This document shows, one piece after another, positions 31,624-41,931 of a stretch of DNA of 64,000 nt. Position numbers and translations under genes: made by a program. The notes beneath the pieces were generated by a model that saw only the letters and a program-made list of their open reading frames with translations, did no database searches and was not told where the DNA came from. Every line of letters begins with the position of its first letter. The first letter of the stretch is position 1. Source of the stretch: Blastocladiella emersonii ATCC 22665 (lineage: Eukaryota; Blastocladiomycota; Blastocladiomycetes; Blastocladiales; Blastocladiaceae); NCBI GenBank assembly GCA_025594325.1, contig JANHCV010000010.1:186001-250000 (forward strand), in the 5' to 3' direction.

Positions 31624-32272
31624 ATGCCCAACTCAAGCACCGCCCCGTGGCCGTGCGTCGCGACCGTGGTCCACACGGTGCGCCAGTTCCTCGCGCGGCT
31701 GGTCGGGCGAGACGAGGACGCCGAGGAGCGGCTCCCGCTGCACAACCGGTACCAGCAGATCAAGAGTCCCGAGCTCAAGAATCAGCCCGTCGACTCGTTC
31801 TCGCTCGTGTCGCTCGAGCTGCGCCCCGGCATGAGCTTCGCGGGCAGCGCGGCCGCGCTCGACGCCGCCTCGGCCGAGCACCAGCAGCGCGTCGACCCGG
31901 CCCAGATGGACCTCGGGCTCTCGGCGCTCTCGTGGGGACGTATCAGCTTCAACTCGCTGCCGAGTACTGTGCCTGAGCAGCGCGCCGTCGCTCAGCCGGA
32001 GGTACGTTGCTTACGGTACTTGACGAGGGCGAGTCACTCACGTTCTCCCCAACCCGTAGACCGACCGCGCCCGCGACGCGCACGACGCCCGGTCGACGAT
32101 GCGCACACCGTCGCCCGTCCGCAAGCTCGCGTGGGAGGCCCTCGTCCCGTGGCGCACCCTCGGCCCGCGCCAGTGGTCCGAGTACAACACGGTCGACGAG
32201 CTCCCGCCCCTCGACCCCGTCGCCGAGACCAACGGCGGCGCGACCGCGTCGCCGGCCATGATCAAGGTCTAA
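31624..32272 (+). CDS. Unknown protein, 196 residues
   Basis: Two exons, 31624-32001 and 32060-32272, with a 58-nt intron (GTACGT donor, CCGTAG acceptor). The first ~30 residues contain an amphipathic helix ('VVHTVRQFLARLVGR'). The rest is hydrophilic and alternates conserved-looking blocks ('LHNRYQQIKSPELKNQ', 'SFSLVSLELRPGMSF', 'WEALVPWRTLGPRQWSEYN'). No TM segment or known motif is visible. The strong G/C third-position bias and the clean splice sites argue that it is real. I do not recognise the family. Confidence 0.7.
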
Positions 32273-32780
32273 GCGCCGCCTTCCCTCACTTCCTTTCTTC
32301 TTCTTGTTCGCTCGCTCGCTACCCTTGCTCCCTTGCTCGGTCTTCACCATACCTGTCGCTCCCGCCGACATCATTGACTATACCACATGGAACTGGCTCA
32401 CTGCGCGTGGGTGCTGAGACGGCGCACAGGGGAAGCGAACTGGTTCGGAGCACAACGAGCGACAGGAGCGCGATCTCGACCAGATGAGGACCCTCTCGGT
32501 CGACTAAGCTGTCTACGATGAGCAAGCTTAGTGCCGGTCAAGGACAAGGTTGTGTTGGACAAGTGGTACGGCGTCGATGCTGGACGCGCCGCCGGAGCGC
32601 GATCTCGCCAGTTGAGACTCCAACTGATTGACTAATAGGCCAACAAGGAGCGCACCTGCAGTGCCAGTCAAGAGCGAAATGGTGACGGGCCAGCGAGGGA
32701 AGGAGTTGTGACCGAGTTCCGGGACGCGTCGGTGAACGCGTCTGACGTGGCTGAACCCGCGCCGTGTGGCGCACGCAAAC
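32273..32780. repeat. Intergenic with an imperfect ~130-bp direct repeat
   Basis: GGAGCGCGATCTCG occurs at 32465 and 32594, and GTGCC(G/A)GTCAAG at 32531 and 32661, so two diverged copies of a ~130-bp unit lie head to tail. Nothing coding was recognised here. Confidence 0.55.
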
Positions 32781-33328
32781 ACGCTAACGCCTCGTCGCCG
32801 GACTTTGCTTGCTCGCTCTCTCCGTTTTCGTTGGAAATCTCAAAATGGCACATACCATCTCGCCGTCACGCACACGCCTCGCCATCGCCGCGCGCACGCA
32901 CGCCGCCCTCGACGACGACGCCGTAAAAAAAAACATGCATCGACACCATGAAACTTGGCCACCGTCGCGACGCTGCCGCCCTGCCGAAACGCCGCCCCGC
33001 CGCCATGCCGGATGGTTGTGTGTGACCACCTCGCGCGAGACCACCCCCGCAGCACCCTGTCACCCCGAAACTACGCCGGATGGTTGCCCGTGCACTCCCC
33101 GCGTCCTGCAGCCTGGGGAGACTATCGCCGTTCGTTTTTTGGGTGGCCCGGCGAACCTATGCTCGGCGGCAGCGTCACGACGAAATTCGCGAAACTGGCG
33201 TCGTCGTCGTCGATCCCGGCGCCTTGTTTGCGTGCGCGCTACGTTGTCGAGGCGTGGGCAACCGCTATCGTCCACGCGAACGTCGCCACTGACGCCCTCG
33301 ACCCTGTGCACTTCCTTGCACCCTACAG
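32781..33328 (+). promoter_or_regulatory. eS30 upstream region / first intron with blocks shared with eL20
   Basis: Short blocks occur here in the same order as upstream of eL20: TTTGCTTGCTCGCTCTC (~32804), AAAATGGC (32842), GACACCATG (~32942), GTGACCACCTCGCG (33022) and ATCGCCGTTCG (33124). The AAAATGGC block resembles the YY1-type element of animal ribosomal-protein promoters. The first eS30 exon must also lie here, because the coding exon at 33329 starts at an acceptor. Two ATG|GTTG sites (33012 and 33080) would each give M-GKVHGS. Confidence 0.5.
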
Positions 33329-33596
33329 GGTAAGGTCCACGGTTCGCTCGCTCGCGCTGGTAAGGTTAAGGGTCAGACCCCCAAGGTCGAGAAGCAGGCC
33401 GACAAGAAGAAGCCCAAGACCGGCCGCGCCAAGAAGCGCCTCATCTACATCCGCCGCTTCGTCAACGCCCCCGTCATGTTCGGCGGCAAGCGCAAGGTTC
33501 GCATCTGCTCGCTGCGCGATTGCCGCAATCAGTCGGAAGCTAACGCTGCCTTGTCGTCCGCTCCAGATGAACCCCGCCCCCACCGAGAAGCCCTAA
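33329..33596 (+). CDS. RPS30: Ribosomal protein eS30 (first exon not certain)
   Basis: Exons 33329-33496 and 33567-33596, with a 70-nt intron whose branch site reads GCTAACG. The protein reads '[20 protein letters not shown]', then a lysine-rich core with '[17 protein letters not shown]', and ends 'MNPAPTEKP' after the last splice. That is the whole of eS30 apart from the initiator Met, as in yeast, where an intron also follows the ATG. The Met must come from a tiny exon upstream; 33012-33014 or 33080-33082 are the best candidates. There is no sign of the ubiquitin-like fusion partner (FAU) found in animals. eS30 is part of the small ribosomal subunit near the decoding site. Confidence 0.93.
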
Positions 33597-33810
33597 GCGT
33601 GCTCTTCCGCATCCGAAAAACGTCGTTGCGGGCAGCTCGCCCTGTCTTCAAACATAAATCACGAGTATTTGTATTTGAAGCAACTGAACCCGTTTCCTTG
33701 TCTACGCTCGCTTGAGGTTCTCGCCCATCAGGATCTCGCTCGACGCGAGACCGCTTCTTCAGCATCATCACCGATAGCGAGGTCGCGTCGGGTCCTCGCT
33801 CTCGCAAACC

Positions 33811-34263
33811 ATGAATCCAGCAGCATCAGCAGCATCGACGGCCCATGCGCGGTCGCTGATGCGCCAACTCTTGCGCGTATGCTGCCTCACAACCCGTCCA
33901 TGAGAGCGACGCGCACTCACAGTCCCTCAACAGCTCGCCCGCGCGATGCCAACACCCGAACGCCGGCGCGTCGTAGAGCGGCGCACGCTGGCCGAGTTCC
34001 GCGCCAACGCGTCGCTCGCCGACCCGGCCGCCGTCACGGACGCGCTGCTCCTCGCCGAGGTCCAGATCGACAACCTCGCCATGCAGGTCAGCCACCTGCG
34101 CGAGCTCGCCGCGGCTCCGCTCATTGTGCCCGTCGATATCCACCAGCGCGCACCCGAGGCGAGTGGTGCGAGTCGGCGCGAGGAGACGGAGCGCAGGGAC
34201 CGCGAGCGCGCCGCGTTGCGCGAGGCGGTGCGGCGGAGGCGGTTGCAGCAGCAGAAGGAGTAG
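33811..34263 (+). CDS. LYR-motif (LYRM) family protein
   Basis: 131 residues from two exons, 33811-33876 and 33934-34263, with a 57-nt intron (GTATGC...CAACAG). Spliced, it reads 'ARSLMRQLLRLARAM', 'RRRVVERRTLAEFRAN' and 'ASLADPAAVTDALLLAE', the three-helix pattern of the Complex1_LYR family (L/M-R-x-L-L-R, then F-R-x-N, then D-P). The classical LYR tripeptide is here 'LMR'. LYRM proteins are small mitochondrial accessory or assembly factors that bind acyl carrier protein or Fe-S donors; the member cannot be named. The ~45 C-terminal residues are Arg/Glu-rich. Convergent with the RABL3-like gene, 66 bp apart. Confidence 0.75.
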
Positions 34264-34330
34264 ACGCGCGTGAGTAGAAGAACCGTTCATTGTATCCTTT
34301 TCGAATCCGTCAGCGATGCGCGGCGCGCCG

Positions 34331-35710
34331 TCACCCGTCCGCGTCGAGACTCGGCTCGCGCGCATGCCCCCGCGTCCGGCCCGACGACGGCGACGGCACG
34401 TCGAGCGTCGTCTGCGGACTCGCTCCACCCATGACGACCATGCGGCGGCGCTGGTTCGACGACGCGATGGGGAGCCGCGGGGACGCAATGCGCGGCGAGA
34501 GGTTCGGGTCGAGGCGCGCCGCGCTCAGGTCGCCCGTGGAGCTGCTGGCGCCGACGCCCGGGATCCCCGCAAACACGGAGGTCGCGGACCGGCTGAGCCG
34601 CGGCGCGGGCGCGGTCGCGGCGTGCACGCTGCCGAGCAAGGGCGTGCCGTACCCGCCGTGGTATGGGGTTGCTGCCGCGGCGAGCGTGCCCGTGAGCGAC
34701 GTGTACGACAGGGAGGGACCCAGTGGCGACGTCGGCGAGAGCGGCGGCGGGACGGGCGGCGGGTAGCCGTACGAGTAGGACGTGGCGGACTGGGCCTGGC
34801 GCGCCGAGATGACCTGGTTGAAGAACCCCGCGAACGCGTCGGACGACGGCGGCGAGTACATGCTCATGACGAGCTCGTTACCCGTCACCTCGAGGATGCT
34901 CGCGGACCGCGCGTGCGTCGGCGCGCCTGAGCCGAGGTCGCCGCCACTTGATGCCGAGGTGAACAGGCCGGGGACCAGGTCGCTCTTGGTGCCCACGATG
35001 AGGACGGGGATCCCGTTCGAGTACGGCGGCGCCCAGTCCGTCGGCGACATGGGGACAGCGGTGCGACCCGACCGCGGCGCTGCGGCGGTGGACGCGGGTT
35101 TGAGGATGGTCGCGCCGTCCTGCGCGTCGAGGACGTGGTTGACGTGCTTCCACATGGCGTCGAGCGTGCGCGGCACCGACAGGTCGTGCACGCCGATGAT
35201 CCCGTTGATGCTCGCGAACAGGACCGCGCGCGCGCCTGCGCCGAGGTGCCCGCGCGGTAGCGTCACGAGCTCGATCCAGTACGCCTTGCCGGTCGCGCCG
35301 TGATGGTGTATCTACTGTGCGTGGGCGACCGTCAAAGCGCGTCGGGGCGGTTGCGAGTGAAGATCACGCACCCGTACGCCGGTGAACGTCGACGTACTGA
35401 CGACGCCGCGCGCGTCCCCGCCCTTACCCCCGCCGCCGGTGCCGCCCCCGCTGCCGCCGAGCGACGCGTGGATGTGCGCGTCCGTCGACGTCAGGAACTG
35501 GAGCAAGGTCGACTTGCCCGTCGACGTGTCGCCGACAATGGCGATGCGGACCTTGACGTGCGGTTCAGGGACGCCCGATGGTGGCGATCCGCCGCTCAGT
35601 GACAGCGGCACGCTGAGCGCGGTCGAGCTGCCCCGGGGACTGCCGCGGCCGCTCGAGTCGCTCCCACCGCCGCCCATGCCGAGCGCGCTGTGGATCCATG
35701 AGACGGCCAT
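34331..35710 (-). CDS. RABL3: RABL3/LIP1-like small GTPase with long Ser/Pro tail
   Basis: 437 residues from two exons, 35378-35710 and 34331-35311; the intron is 66 nt. The P-loop is G60-DTSTGKS67. 'YWIELVT' and 'AVLFASINGIIGVHDLS' match RABL3 ('YYIELWD', 'VNGIIFVHDL'), and the base motif is 'LIVGTKSD' (218-222). The G3 segment, normally W-D-V-G-G, reads V-T-L-P-R-G, so the DxxG Asp is missing. The linker between P-loop and switch is Gly-rich, and the ~200-residue C-terminal tail is Ser/Pro/Tyr-rich without a prenylation Cys. RABL3 relatives lack lipid anchors and work in proliferation or trafficking. GTP hydrolysis may be altered here. Confidence 0.83.
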
Positions 35711-36293
35711 GGTAAGGTTGCAGTTACATAGAGAAGACGATGCGTGTTTCGCGCATGGACATGGTGGAGAGCGAGCAGGTGCTGCGGGACACACCGCCGG
35801 CCTGATCACACCGTTGCCGCGGCGTTCGGGCCTCCTTGGCCAAGCGGGACACAGCGCTTGCGGTTCAACATAGAGTAGCAACTAGAGATCATGCTCTACA
35901 ACAGCGGTGCCGAGAAGTGTTGGTAAAGTCTTGGCCGCTGTGCGAACCCCAGTGGGCGCCCAAGGAGAGTCGACGAGGCACCTGGTATGCTGATAGAAAG
36001 GCGAGGAGGAAGTCACGGGAAGCTGTGGGATTAGTGTGCACGGAACAAGCCCGCGACTGCGAGGTTGGCAGCGAGCGCCGTGTGCGCTGCGACGGACAAG
36101 CGAGGCGAGCGGAGGACAGGGTCGAAGGGCTGGACGGGTCGAAGAGGAGGTCGAGGAGCAGGAGCAAGGTCGAAGTGTGGCTGTGGCTGAAAAACGCCAC
36201 GTGCGCTACCCGACTTGCAGCGCCTCGATTCCACGTCGTTTGCTTCGCTGCGACGTTTGGCTGCTCGCTCTCCACCATACGGCCAAACGGAAA
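35711..36293. promoter_or_regulatory. Divergent region between RABL3-like and eL20 genes
   Basis: About 580 bp. The right end carries the block TTTGGCTGCTCGCTCTCC (~36257) and the start of AAAATGGC (36291), both shared with the eS30 upstream region. Otherwise no gene or RNA was recognised. Confidence 0.5.
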
Positions 36294-37530
36294 ATGGCGT
36301 CCACTACGCGCGTACGCTAGCGCCATCCCCATCGCTCGGGAGGGGCTGCGACCGCGCGAGCGCAACGAAAACGACACCATGCACACTCCATGACACCAAC
36401 GATGCACTTTACCCCGCCGCGGTGACCACCTCGCGCCACGTCGCCACGTCGCCACGCCCAACCATCCGCGCCGGCCGCCGCCCATCTCGCTACTCGGCAC
36501 TCTGCTCGTCGCTACGCTGGCGAAATTATCGCCGTTCGGGCAGCTGTCCGACTGCGCGTGACGCTGCGCTGACCCGCGGCCGAAATGCTGGTCGGAAATG
36601 CCGTCGACGCCAAGTCGTCACCGGCGACCATCCGCCGCGACGTCGCGCGCGCTCGGCCCGCTACCGTGACTATTGCTGCGCCCGGCGAACGAGCGCTCCC
36701 GCCCTCGCTGAACGCCGTCCGGCCGCTCGACCAGCGTCGTGCTGCGTGGGGAAACGCTGCTTGTGCAGAAACTCGTTTTCTACCTGGAAGCGGGCTGTTG
36801 CTGCGGGAAACGCCGTCACCCACAATCTCGTCATGGAGTGCTGCTTGCCGTCGTTTTCGTCGCGTTCGTCGTCGTGCGCCGTACCGAGACTCTGAACATG
36901 TGTTTTGGAGCCGTTTCGCTGACTTGACGCCTCCTCCGACTTCGCTGCTGCGCCACCCGCTCTTTCCCCTGCCCCCGCACTCGTCCTGTTCCCCTTGACG
37001 CCCTCTAGTTCAACGAGTACCAGGTCATTGGCCGCAAGCAGGTCACGGCCGCTGAGCCGAACCCGGCTCTGTACCGCATGCGCATCTTCGCGCCCAACAC
37101 GGTTGTGGCCAAGTCGCGCTTCTGGTACTTCCTCAAGCAGTTCCGCAAGGTCAAGAAGGCCACGGGCCAGATCGTGCAGGTCAACCAGATCCACGAGAAG
37201 AAGCCGACCCAGGTCAAGACCTTCGGCATCTGGCTCCGCTACGACTCGCGCTCGGGCACCCACAACATGTACAAGGAGTACCGCGAGCTGACCCGCACCG
37301 CCGCGGTCTTCGCGTGCTACCAGGACATGGCTGCCCGCCACCGTGCCCGCTTCCGCTCGGTCCAGATCATCCGCGTCGCCGAGGTCGCCACCAAGGACGT
37401 GCGCCGCCCCTACATCCAGCAGATCCTGGCCAAGAACCTCAAGTTCCCCCTGCCCCACCGCGTCCAGCGCGCCGCCTCCAAGCGCCACGAGTCGCTCTTC
37501 ATCGCCAAGCGCCCCTCGACCAACGCCTAA
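36294..37530 (+). CDS. RPL20: Ribosomal protein eL20 (RPL18A/RPL20)
   Basis: The main exon, 37009-37530, encodes 173 residues: '[19 protein letters not shown]', '[20 protein letters not shown]', '[18 protein letters not shown]', '[18 protein letters not shown]' and '[12 protein letters not shown]'. This is eL20 over its full length except the first few residues. The proposed first exon is 36294-36311, 'MASTTR', joined through a 697-nt intron with a GTACGC donor and a TTGAC...CTCTAG end. The result, '[12 protein letters not shown]', puts Arg where other fungi also have it, which supports the choice; but the intron is far longer than others here, so the exon is tentative. The intron holds the blocks shared with eS30. 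eL20 is part of the large ribosomal subunit. Confidence 0.9.
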
Positions 37531-37743
37531 ATGGGCTCCGAACGGTGACCTGGGTGGTGGGAGCAGTCGTCCGCGCCTCGCGTGCGGGCGGCGGTTCTCG
37601 TCGTGGACCGGGGTTGCTGCCGTTCCTCGCCCGGCTGCGGTTGTGCCCCGGCCCGTCGGGCGACCCAATACAGCATTGTTCTTTGAGCATCTCATTTGGT
37701 CTTCGTTGTCTTTTGAGTTTGATTCAAACCGTCATTCATCTAT

Positions 37744-39678
37744 TCATTCACTCGACGACGAGGACTGAGCAATGAGCTTGGACCCAATCTCCTGCGCGAC
37801 CTGCGGGTTCGCGCGTCCCTTGGACCGCGCAATGATCTGGCCAACGAGCCACGTCGCGTACTTGGCCTCGGCGATCCCGGCCTTGCGCGGGCTCGCCTTC
37901 ATCGCGGCCTCTGCCCACGCAGTGAGCTGCCCCGGGTCCGAGATGAGCGTCCACCCGTTCGCGTCCGCGATTTCGGGGGCGAGCCGCCGCGCGTCCCCAC
38001 TCGCCAGCATCGCGTCCAGCACCAGCTTGCCCGCCTTGCCCGAGATCACGCCGCGCTCCATGGCCAGCGGGATGCTCGCGAGCTGCGCGGGCGTCACGCC
38101 CCACCCGTGGCACGGGAGGGGTGCGTCGGCCGGGAGTGTGGCGGACTCGCGCAGCTTGGCCACGCGGCCCGTCAGGTCGTTGGCGAGCCACTGGTAGAAG
38201 GTCACGACGTGCGCGGGCGTCGGAGGGCGCATCGCGGCGAGGTACTCGGCGGCGGTCGCGGAGCCGGTCCACGGCTGGTCGTCGTTGTCGTTGGCGGCGG
38301 CGGTGGTGGTCGAGGCGGTCGGCGCGTCGTCGCTGCCAGTGAGCGCGTCGAGGTACCGCTGGCGCTGCACGTCCGGGTCGACGGCGGCCGAGTTCATGGG
38401 GCACACGTCGGTGAGCCACCGGATCTGGCTGGTCGAGAGCGCGGGGAACGCGGCCGCGACGGCGGCGCGGTTCGCAGCGGGGAGGAGCGGGAGCACCGAC
38501 TTGACGCGTTCGACGTCGGCCGGCGCGATGACGAGGCGCGGGAGGTCCGCGTCGGCGACGAACCGGTAATCGCGCGCCGTCTCTTTTGAGCGGAGCGGGA
38601 ACGTCTTCCCCGCGGCCGCGTCGAACCCGCGCGTCGCGCGCGCGCCCGTGTGCCCCGCGGCGAGGAGGGTCGACAGGCGGTCGATCTCGTACTCGAGCGC
38701 CTGCGTCAGGCCCGAGATGGTCGCAATGTTCTTGAGCTCGACGCGCTCCGAGGCGGCGACGCCGTTGATGGCGCGGCGCGCGTCGGTCCATTTGACCGAC
38801 ACGTTCACGTCCATGCGCAGGGAGCCCTCCTCGAGGTTCGCGCTGCACGTTGCGAGTGTGCGGAGGAGCGACTGCAGCGACTTGACGAGGGTCGCTGCCT
38901 CGATGGGCGTGCTATGGTGAAGTGTGAGTGTTCGGCGGAGATGGAGTCTGACATGAAAACGTACGTCATGTCGGGGCGCGTGACAATCTCCATGAGTGCC
39001 ATACCGGCGCGGTTGTAGTCGATGAACGTGGCCCCGTCCTCGTGCATCGACTTGCCCGTGTCCTGCTCGAGCTGGACCTGCTCGATGCCGACGCGGCACG
39101 GCGCGGCGAGGCCGTCAAACTGGTCGAGGACGAGCTCGCCGTTGACCGCAAGTGGGTCTACATGTCACAACCGTCAGTCCACGGTCTCGACGCGACACCA
39201 TCAACAAACGTACGCGTGCGCTGGGTGATCTGGTACCCGGACGGCAGGTCGGCGTAGTAGTAGTGCTTGCGCTCAAACTTGGACCAGGCCGGGATCGTGC
39301 ACCCGAGCGCGATCCCCGTCGCGAGCGCGAGCGCCATGGGCCCGCGCTGCAGCACGGGCAGGCTGCCGGGCAGCGCCACGTCGAACGGCTCCACGGCCGT
39401 GTTCGCCGGGCGGCCAAAGTAGTCGGTCGTCATGGCTACAACGAGGACTGTGAGACTTCGAAGTCGAGAACCTGGCGCACGCGAGGCGTACGCGAGAAGA
39501 GCTTGGTCCGGCTCGCGATCTGCGCGTGGAACTCGAGCCCGATCACCGGCCGCATGCCGTCGGGCAGCTTGCGAGCCTTGGACGCCTTGGTCGCGAGGCC
39601 GCGCAGGCCGCATTGCATCAAGTTTACATGGGTTAGGGCAGAGCCCGTCGGCGCGGCGAGCCGTCGAAGCGCGAGCAT
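37744..39678 (-). CDS. GATB: Mitochondrial glutamyl-tRNA(Gln) amidotransferase subunit B
   Basis: 589 residues from four exons: 39492-39678, 39214-39435, 38965-39157 and 37744-38911, with introns of 53-56 nt. The product has the GatB/PET112 signatures in order: '[18 protein letters not shown]', '[15 protein letters not shown]', '[13 protein letters not shown]', '[13 protein letters not shown]', '[18 protein letters not shown]' and '[13 protein letters not shown]'. The C-terminal YqeY-like tail domain ('[19 protein letters not shown]', '[11 protein letters not shown]') is complete. GatB, with GatA, turns Glu-tRNA(Gln) into Gln-tRNA(Gln) in mitochondria. The first ~38 residues are basic, with Arg/Ser/Ala, fitting a mitochondrial presequence. 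It converges with eL20. Confidence 0.95.
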
Positions 39679-39998
39679 GGTTGTGAGGCGGGAGGACTTG
39701 ACCGCCGCGTGCGCTTGACCCGGCTTTCACCACCGCCGTCTTGTGTCGAGGACGGACCCGATGTCGCCGCCGTGATGCTAGTCCCGATGAGAGCTCGCCC
39801 GAGAGACTACTCGTCCCTTCCCAACAGTAGCCGACGACGTCACGCTCGATGGCGACGCGGAGAGCGCGTCCACGCCGGTCCGGGAGACACTCGCTCGCCC
39901 GCGCGAACGACGCGTCGCGAGCCGAGGTCGGCCGCCGTGAATCCAGAATCGTTGCTGACGCAGAGCACAACCATGACGCAAAGCACACGTAACACACC
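39679..39998. promoter_or_regulatory. Divergent promoter, GATB and 7TM gene 1
   Basis: 320 bp between two diverging starts. No gene, RNA or clear element other than GC-rich sequence was recognised. Confidence 0.45.
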
Positions 39999-41576
39999 AT
40001 GAACTATCTCACGGCCATCATCGGTATTGTTGTGCCCGCCGAGGCGGCCAGCGCGCCACGGTGACCATCCTCATCAGCTCCTGACCCTCGCCCCTCTCAG
40101 CGTTCCCCATCTTCGTGCCGCTGTTCCTGTTCGAGCTCTTCATCTACGTCCGTGCCACAAGCTCGCGGTACCCAATGACGCTGCACCTGACGCGGGCGTA
40201 CCTGGCCGTCAGCTTCTTCCAGGCCACGTCGGTCGTGTTCTGGCTCGCGGGGTACATTGCCTCGACGCTCGACAGCGTCTACTCGGAGGGGTTCGGGGAC
40301 GGCGAGCGCTGTAACTGCTTTGGGCTCGTCGGTGCGGAAGGTACGCGAGACTAGGCGCGCGGGACGCGGAGCGGAGGAGCGAGCTGACCGTGGCGCAGTC
40401 CTCCTCTCCATCTTTCAGTGGATCATGACGTGCACGACCGCGTGGCAGGCGCTGCTCGTCCGCGGCATCTCGAGCAACAAGATGAGCACGGGCCACGTCT
40501 CGACGCGCAGTGGGTGGTTCAAGGCGTTCTGCGCGTTCTGCGCCGTCATGGCGGGGTACATGGTGCTCTCGTGGGTGACGTACGTGCTGCTGTGCCTCGA
40601 TCATCGCGGAGTAGTGCTTACCGTGCGAGTACTAGGTCGCACAACCGGCGATGCCCGCAGGGAACAAAGTACCTCGAGTGGTTCCAGCACCACCCGTACC
40701 CGGTGTGGCTCATCGTCGACATGGCGCTGTACAGCCTGATCGTGCGCCGGCTGCGCGACCTGCGGCGTGAGGTCGAGGCCAACCTGACCACGATCCACGT
40801 CGAGAGCGCCAACGAGCTCGCTCCACCACCAGCCGCCGAGTCGCCCAGCCTCGCACCCGCATCGCGCGGCATGGTGCAGTCCTCGAGCGGGCACATCACG
40901 CCGCTCGTGATCCCCGCCGTGTCCGTGTCGTCGGGCGGCGTCGCGGCCGTCAAGCGGTCGCTGTCGTCGCTCGCACCGTCGAAACGCAGCAAGCGCAAGG
41001 GTCCGACCGTCAAAGAGGTGCAGCTGCGAAGAACGGTCCGCACCTTCACGTACGCCTTCACCGTCACCATGGTCTCGGGCGTCACGGGCAGCATCTTCTT
41101 TTTCCTGCAGTATATCGTACGTGTTCGCGAGCTCGCTCTGCGTTGAGGGCGCCGCTGACTCTCTCGGCCGCGTGTAGGTCAGCATACCGGCCTTCTCCGT
41201 GATCGCATGCGTGTACTGCCTGTTCATGTACGTCGGGTACATGGCGCGGAGGACGCCCTTCATCATCATCTGGTGCGGCTTCTCGCTCCCGTGCTTGAAC
41301 GGCGTCAACCGGCTTGAGCCCGCCTCGACCATGGCCGCGTCCGTGTCGTCGTTCGAGCTGCCGCGGAGCGGGAGCGCGCTCGCGCACCACGGGCTGCTGA
41401 ACGCGACGTCCCCGGACACGCCGCGCCAGCACCTCATGCAGGGTTCGCCGACGGCGCCGTCGATCGCTGTCGAGGACCTGGGGACCGTGAAGCGGACCAT
41501 GTCGCTCAACGACTCTCCCGCGCAATCGTTCGAGTTCCACACGTCGGTCAGTATGGAACTCGTGGCAGAGAAATAG
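39999..41576 (+). CDS. Seven-TM receptor-like protein 1 (tandem pair)
   Basis: 441 residues from five exons: 39999-40023, 40101-40340, 40399-40579, 40636-41116 and 41178-41576. Seven hydrophobic spans are visible: 'YLTAIIAFPIFVPLFLFEL', 'AYLAVSFFQATSVVFWLAG', 'VLLSIFQWIMTCTTAWQAL', 'FCAFCAVMAGYMVLSWVT', 'PVWLIVDMALYSLIV', 'FTYAFTVTMVSGVTGSIFFF' and 'AFSVIACVYCLFMYVGYMA'. A ~100-residue Ser/Pro/Lys loop lies between TM5 and TM6, and a ~95-residue Ser-rich tail after TM7, as in G-protein-coupled receptors. Paired cysteines follow TM2 ('ERCNCFGLVGAE'). No known GPCR class motif was recognised. The third intron is missing from the paralogue. Ligand unknown. Confidence 0.82.
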
Positions 41577-41931
41577 ATCACGCCTTTTTGTTGCGCACTG
41601 GAGTGGAGATGGGAAGGGATCCGAATCGTCCATTTTTCCGCAAATGTCTCCAACGACGAGCCGGATATCACGTGGGCGGTGCGAGACGCGTCGTGAGACG
41701 CGTTTTTTTCGGCTTCCCGCCGCCGGAACTGGTGAGTAATGGACCAATCCGGCGTCTCACCACGCGTCTCCCGGACGTGCGACACGGTGCACTGCGACGC
41801 GTCGCGCCCCGTCTCGCCGGTTCGCAGCGTCAGTGCGCGCGCAGGGGAGTACAGCCGGGTCCTCGATCTCGTTCATGCTCCCTCCGCATCACGCACATGA
41901 GAGCTGCATAGACTAGCTGAAACTTGTCACC
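41577..41931. other. Intergenic between the tandem 7TM genes
   Basis: 355 bp holding the 3' flank of gene 1 and the promoter of gene 2. No coding frame or RNA was recognised. Confidence 0.45.

Noticed and set aside
32955-33596. A 213-codon protein ending in the eS30 tail
   Set aside because: This frame runs through intron sequence; only the last nine codons belong to eS30, whose body is in another frame before the 70-nt intron.
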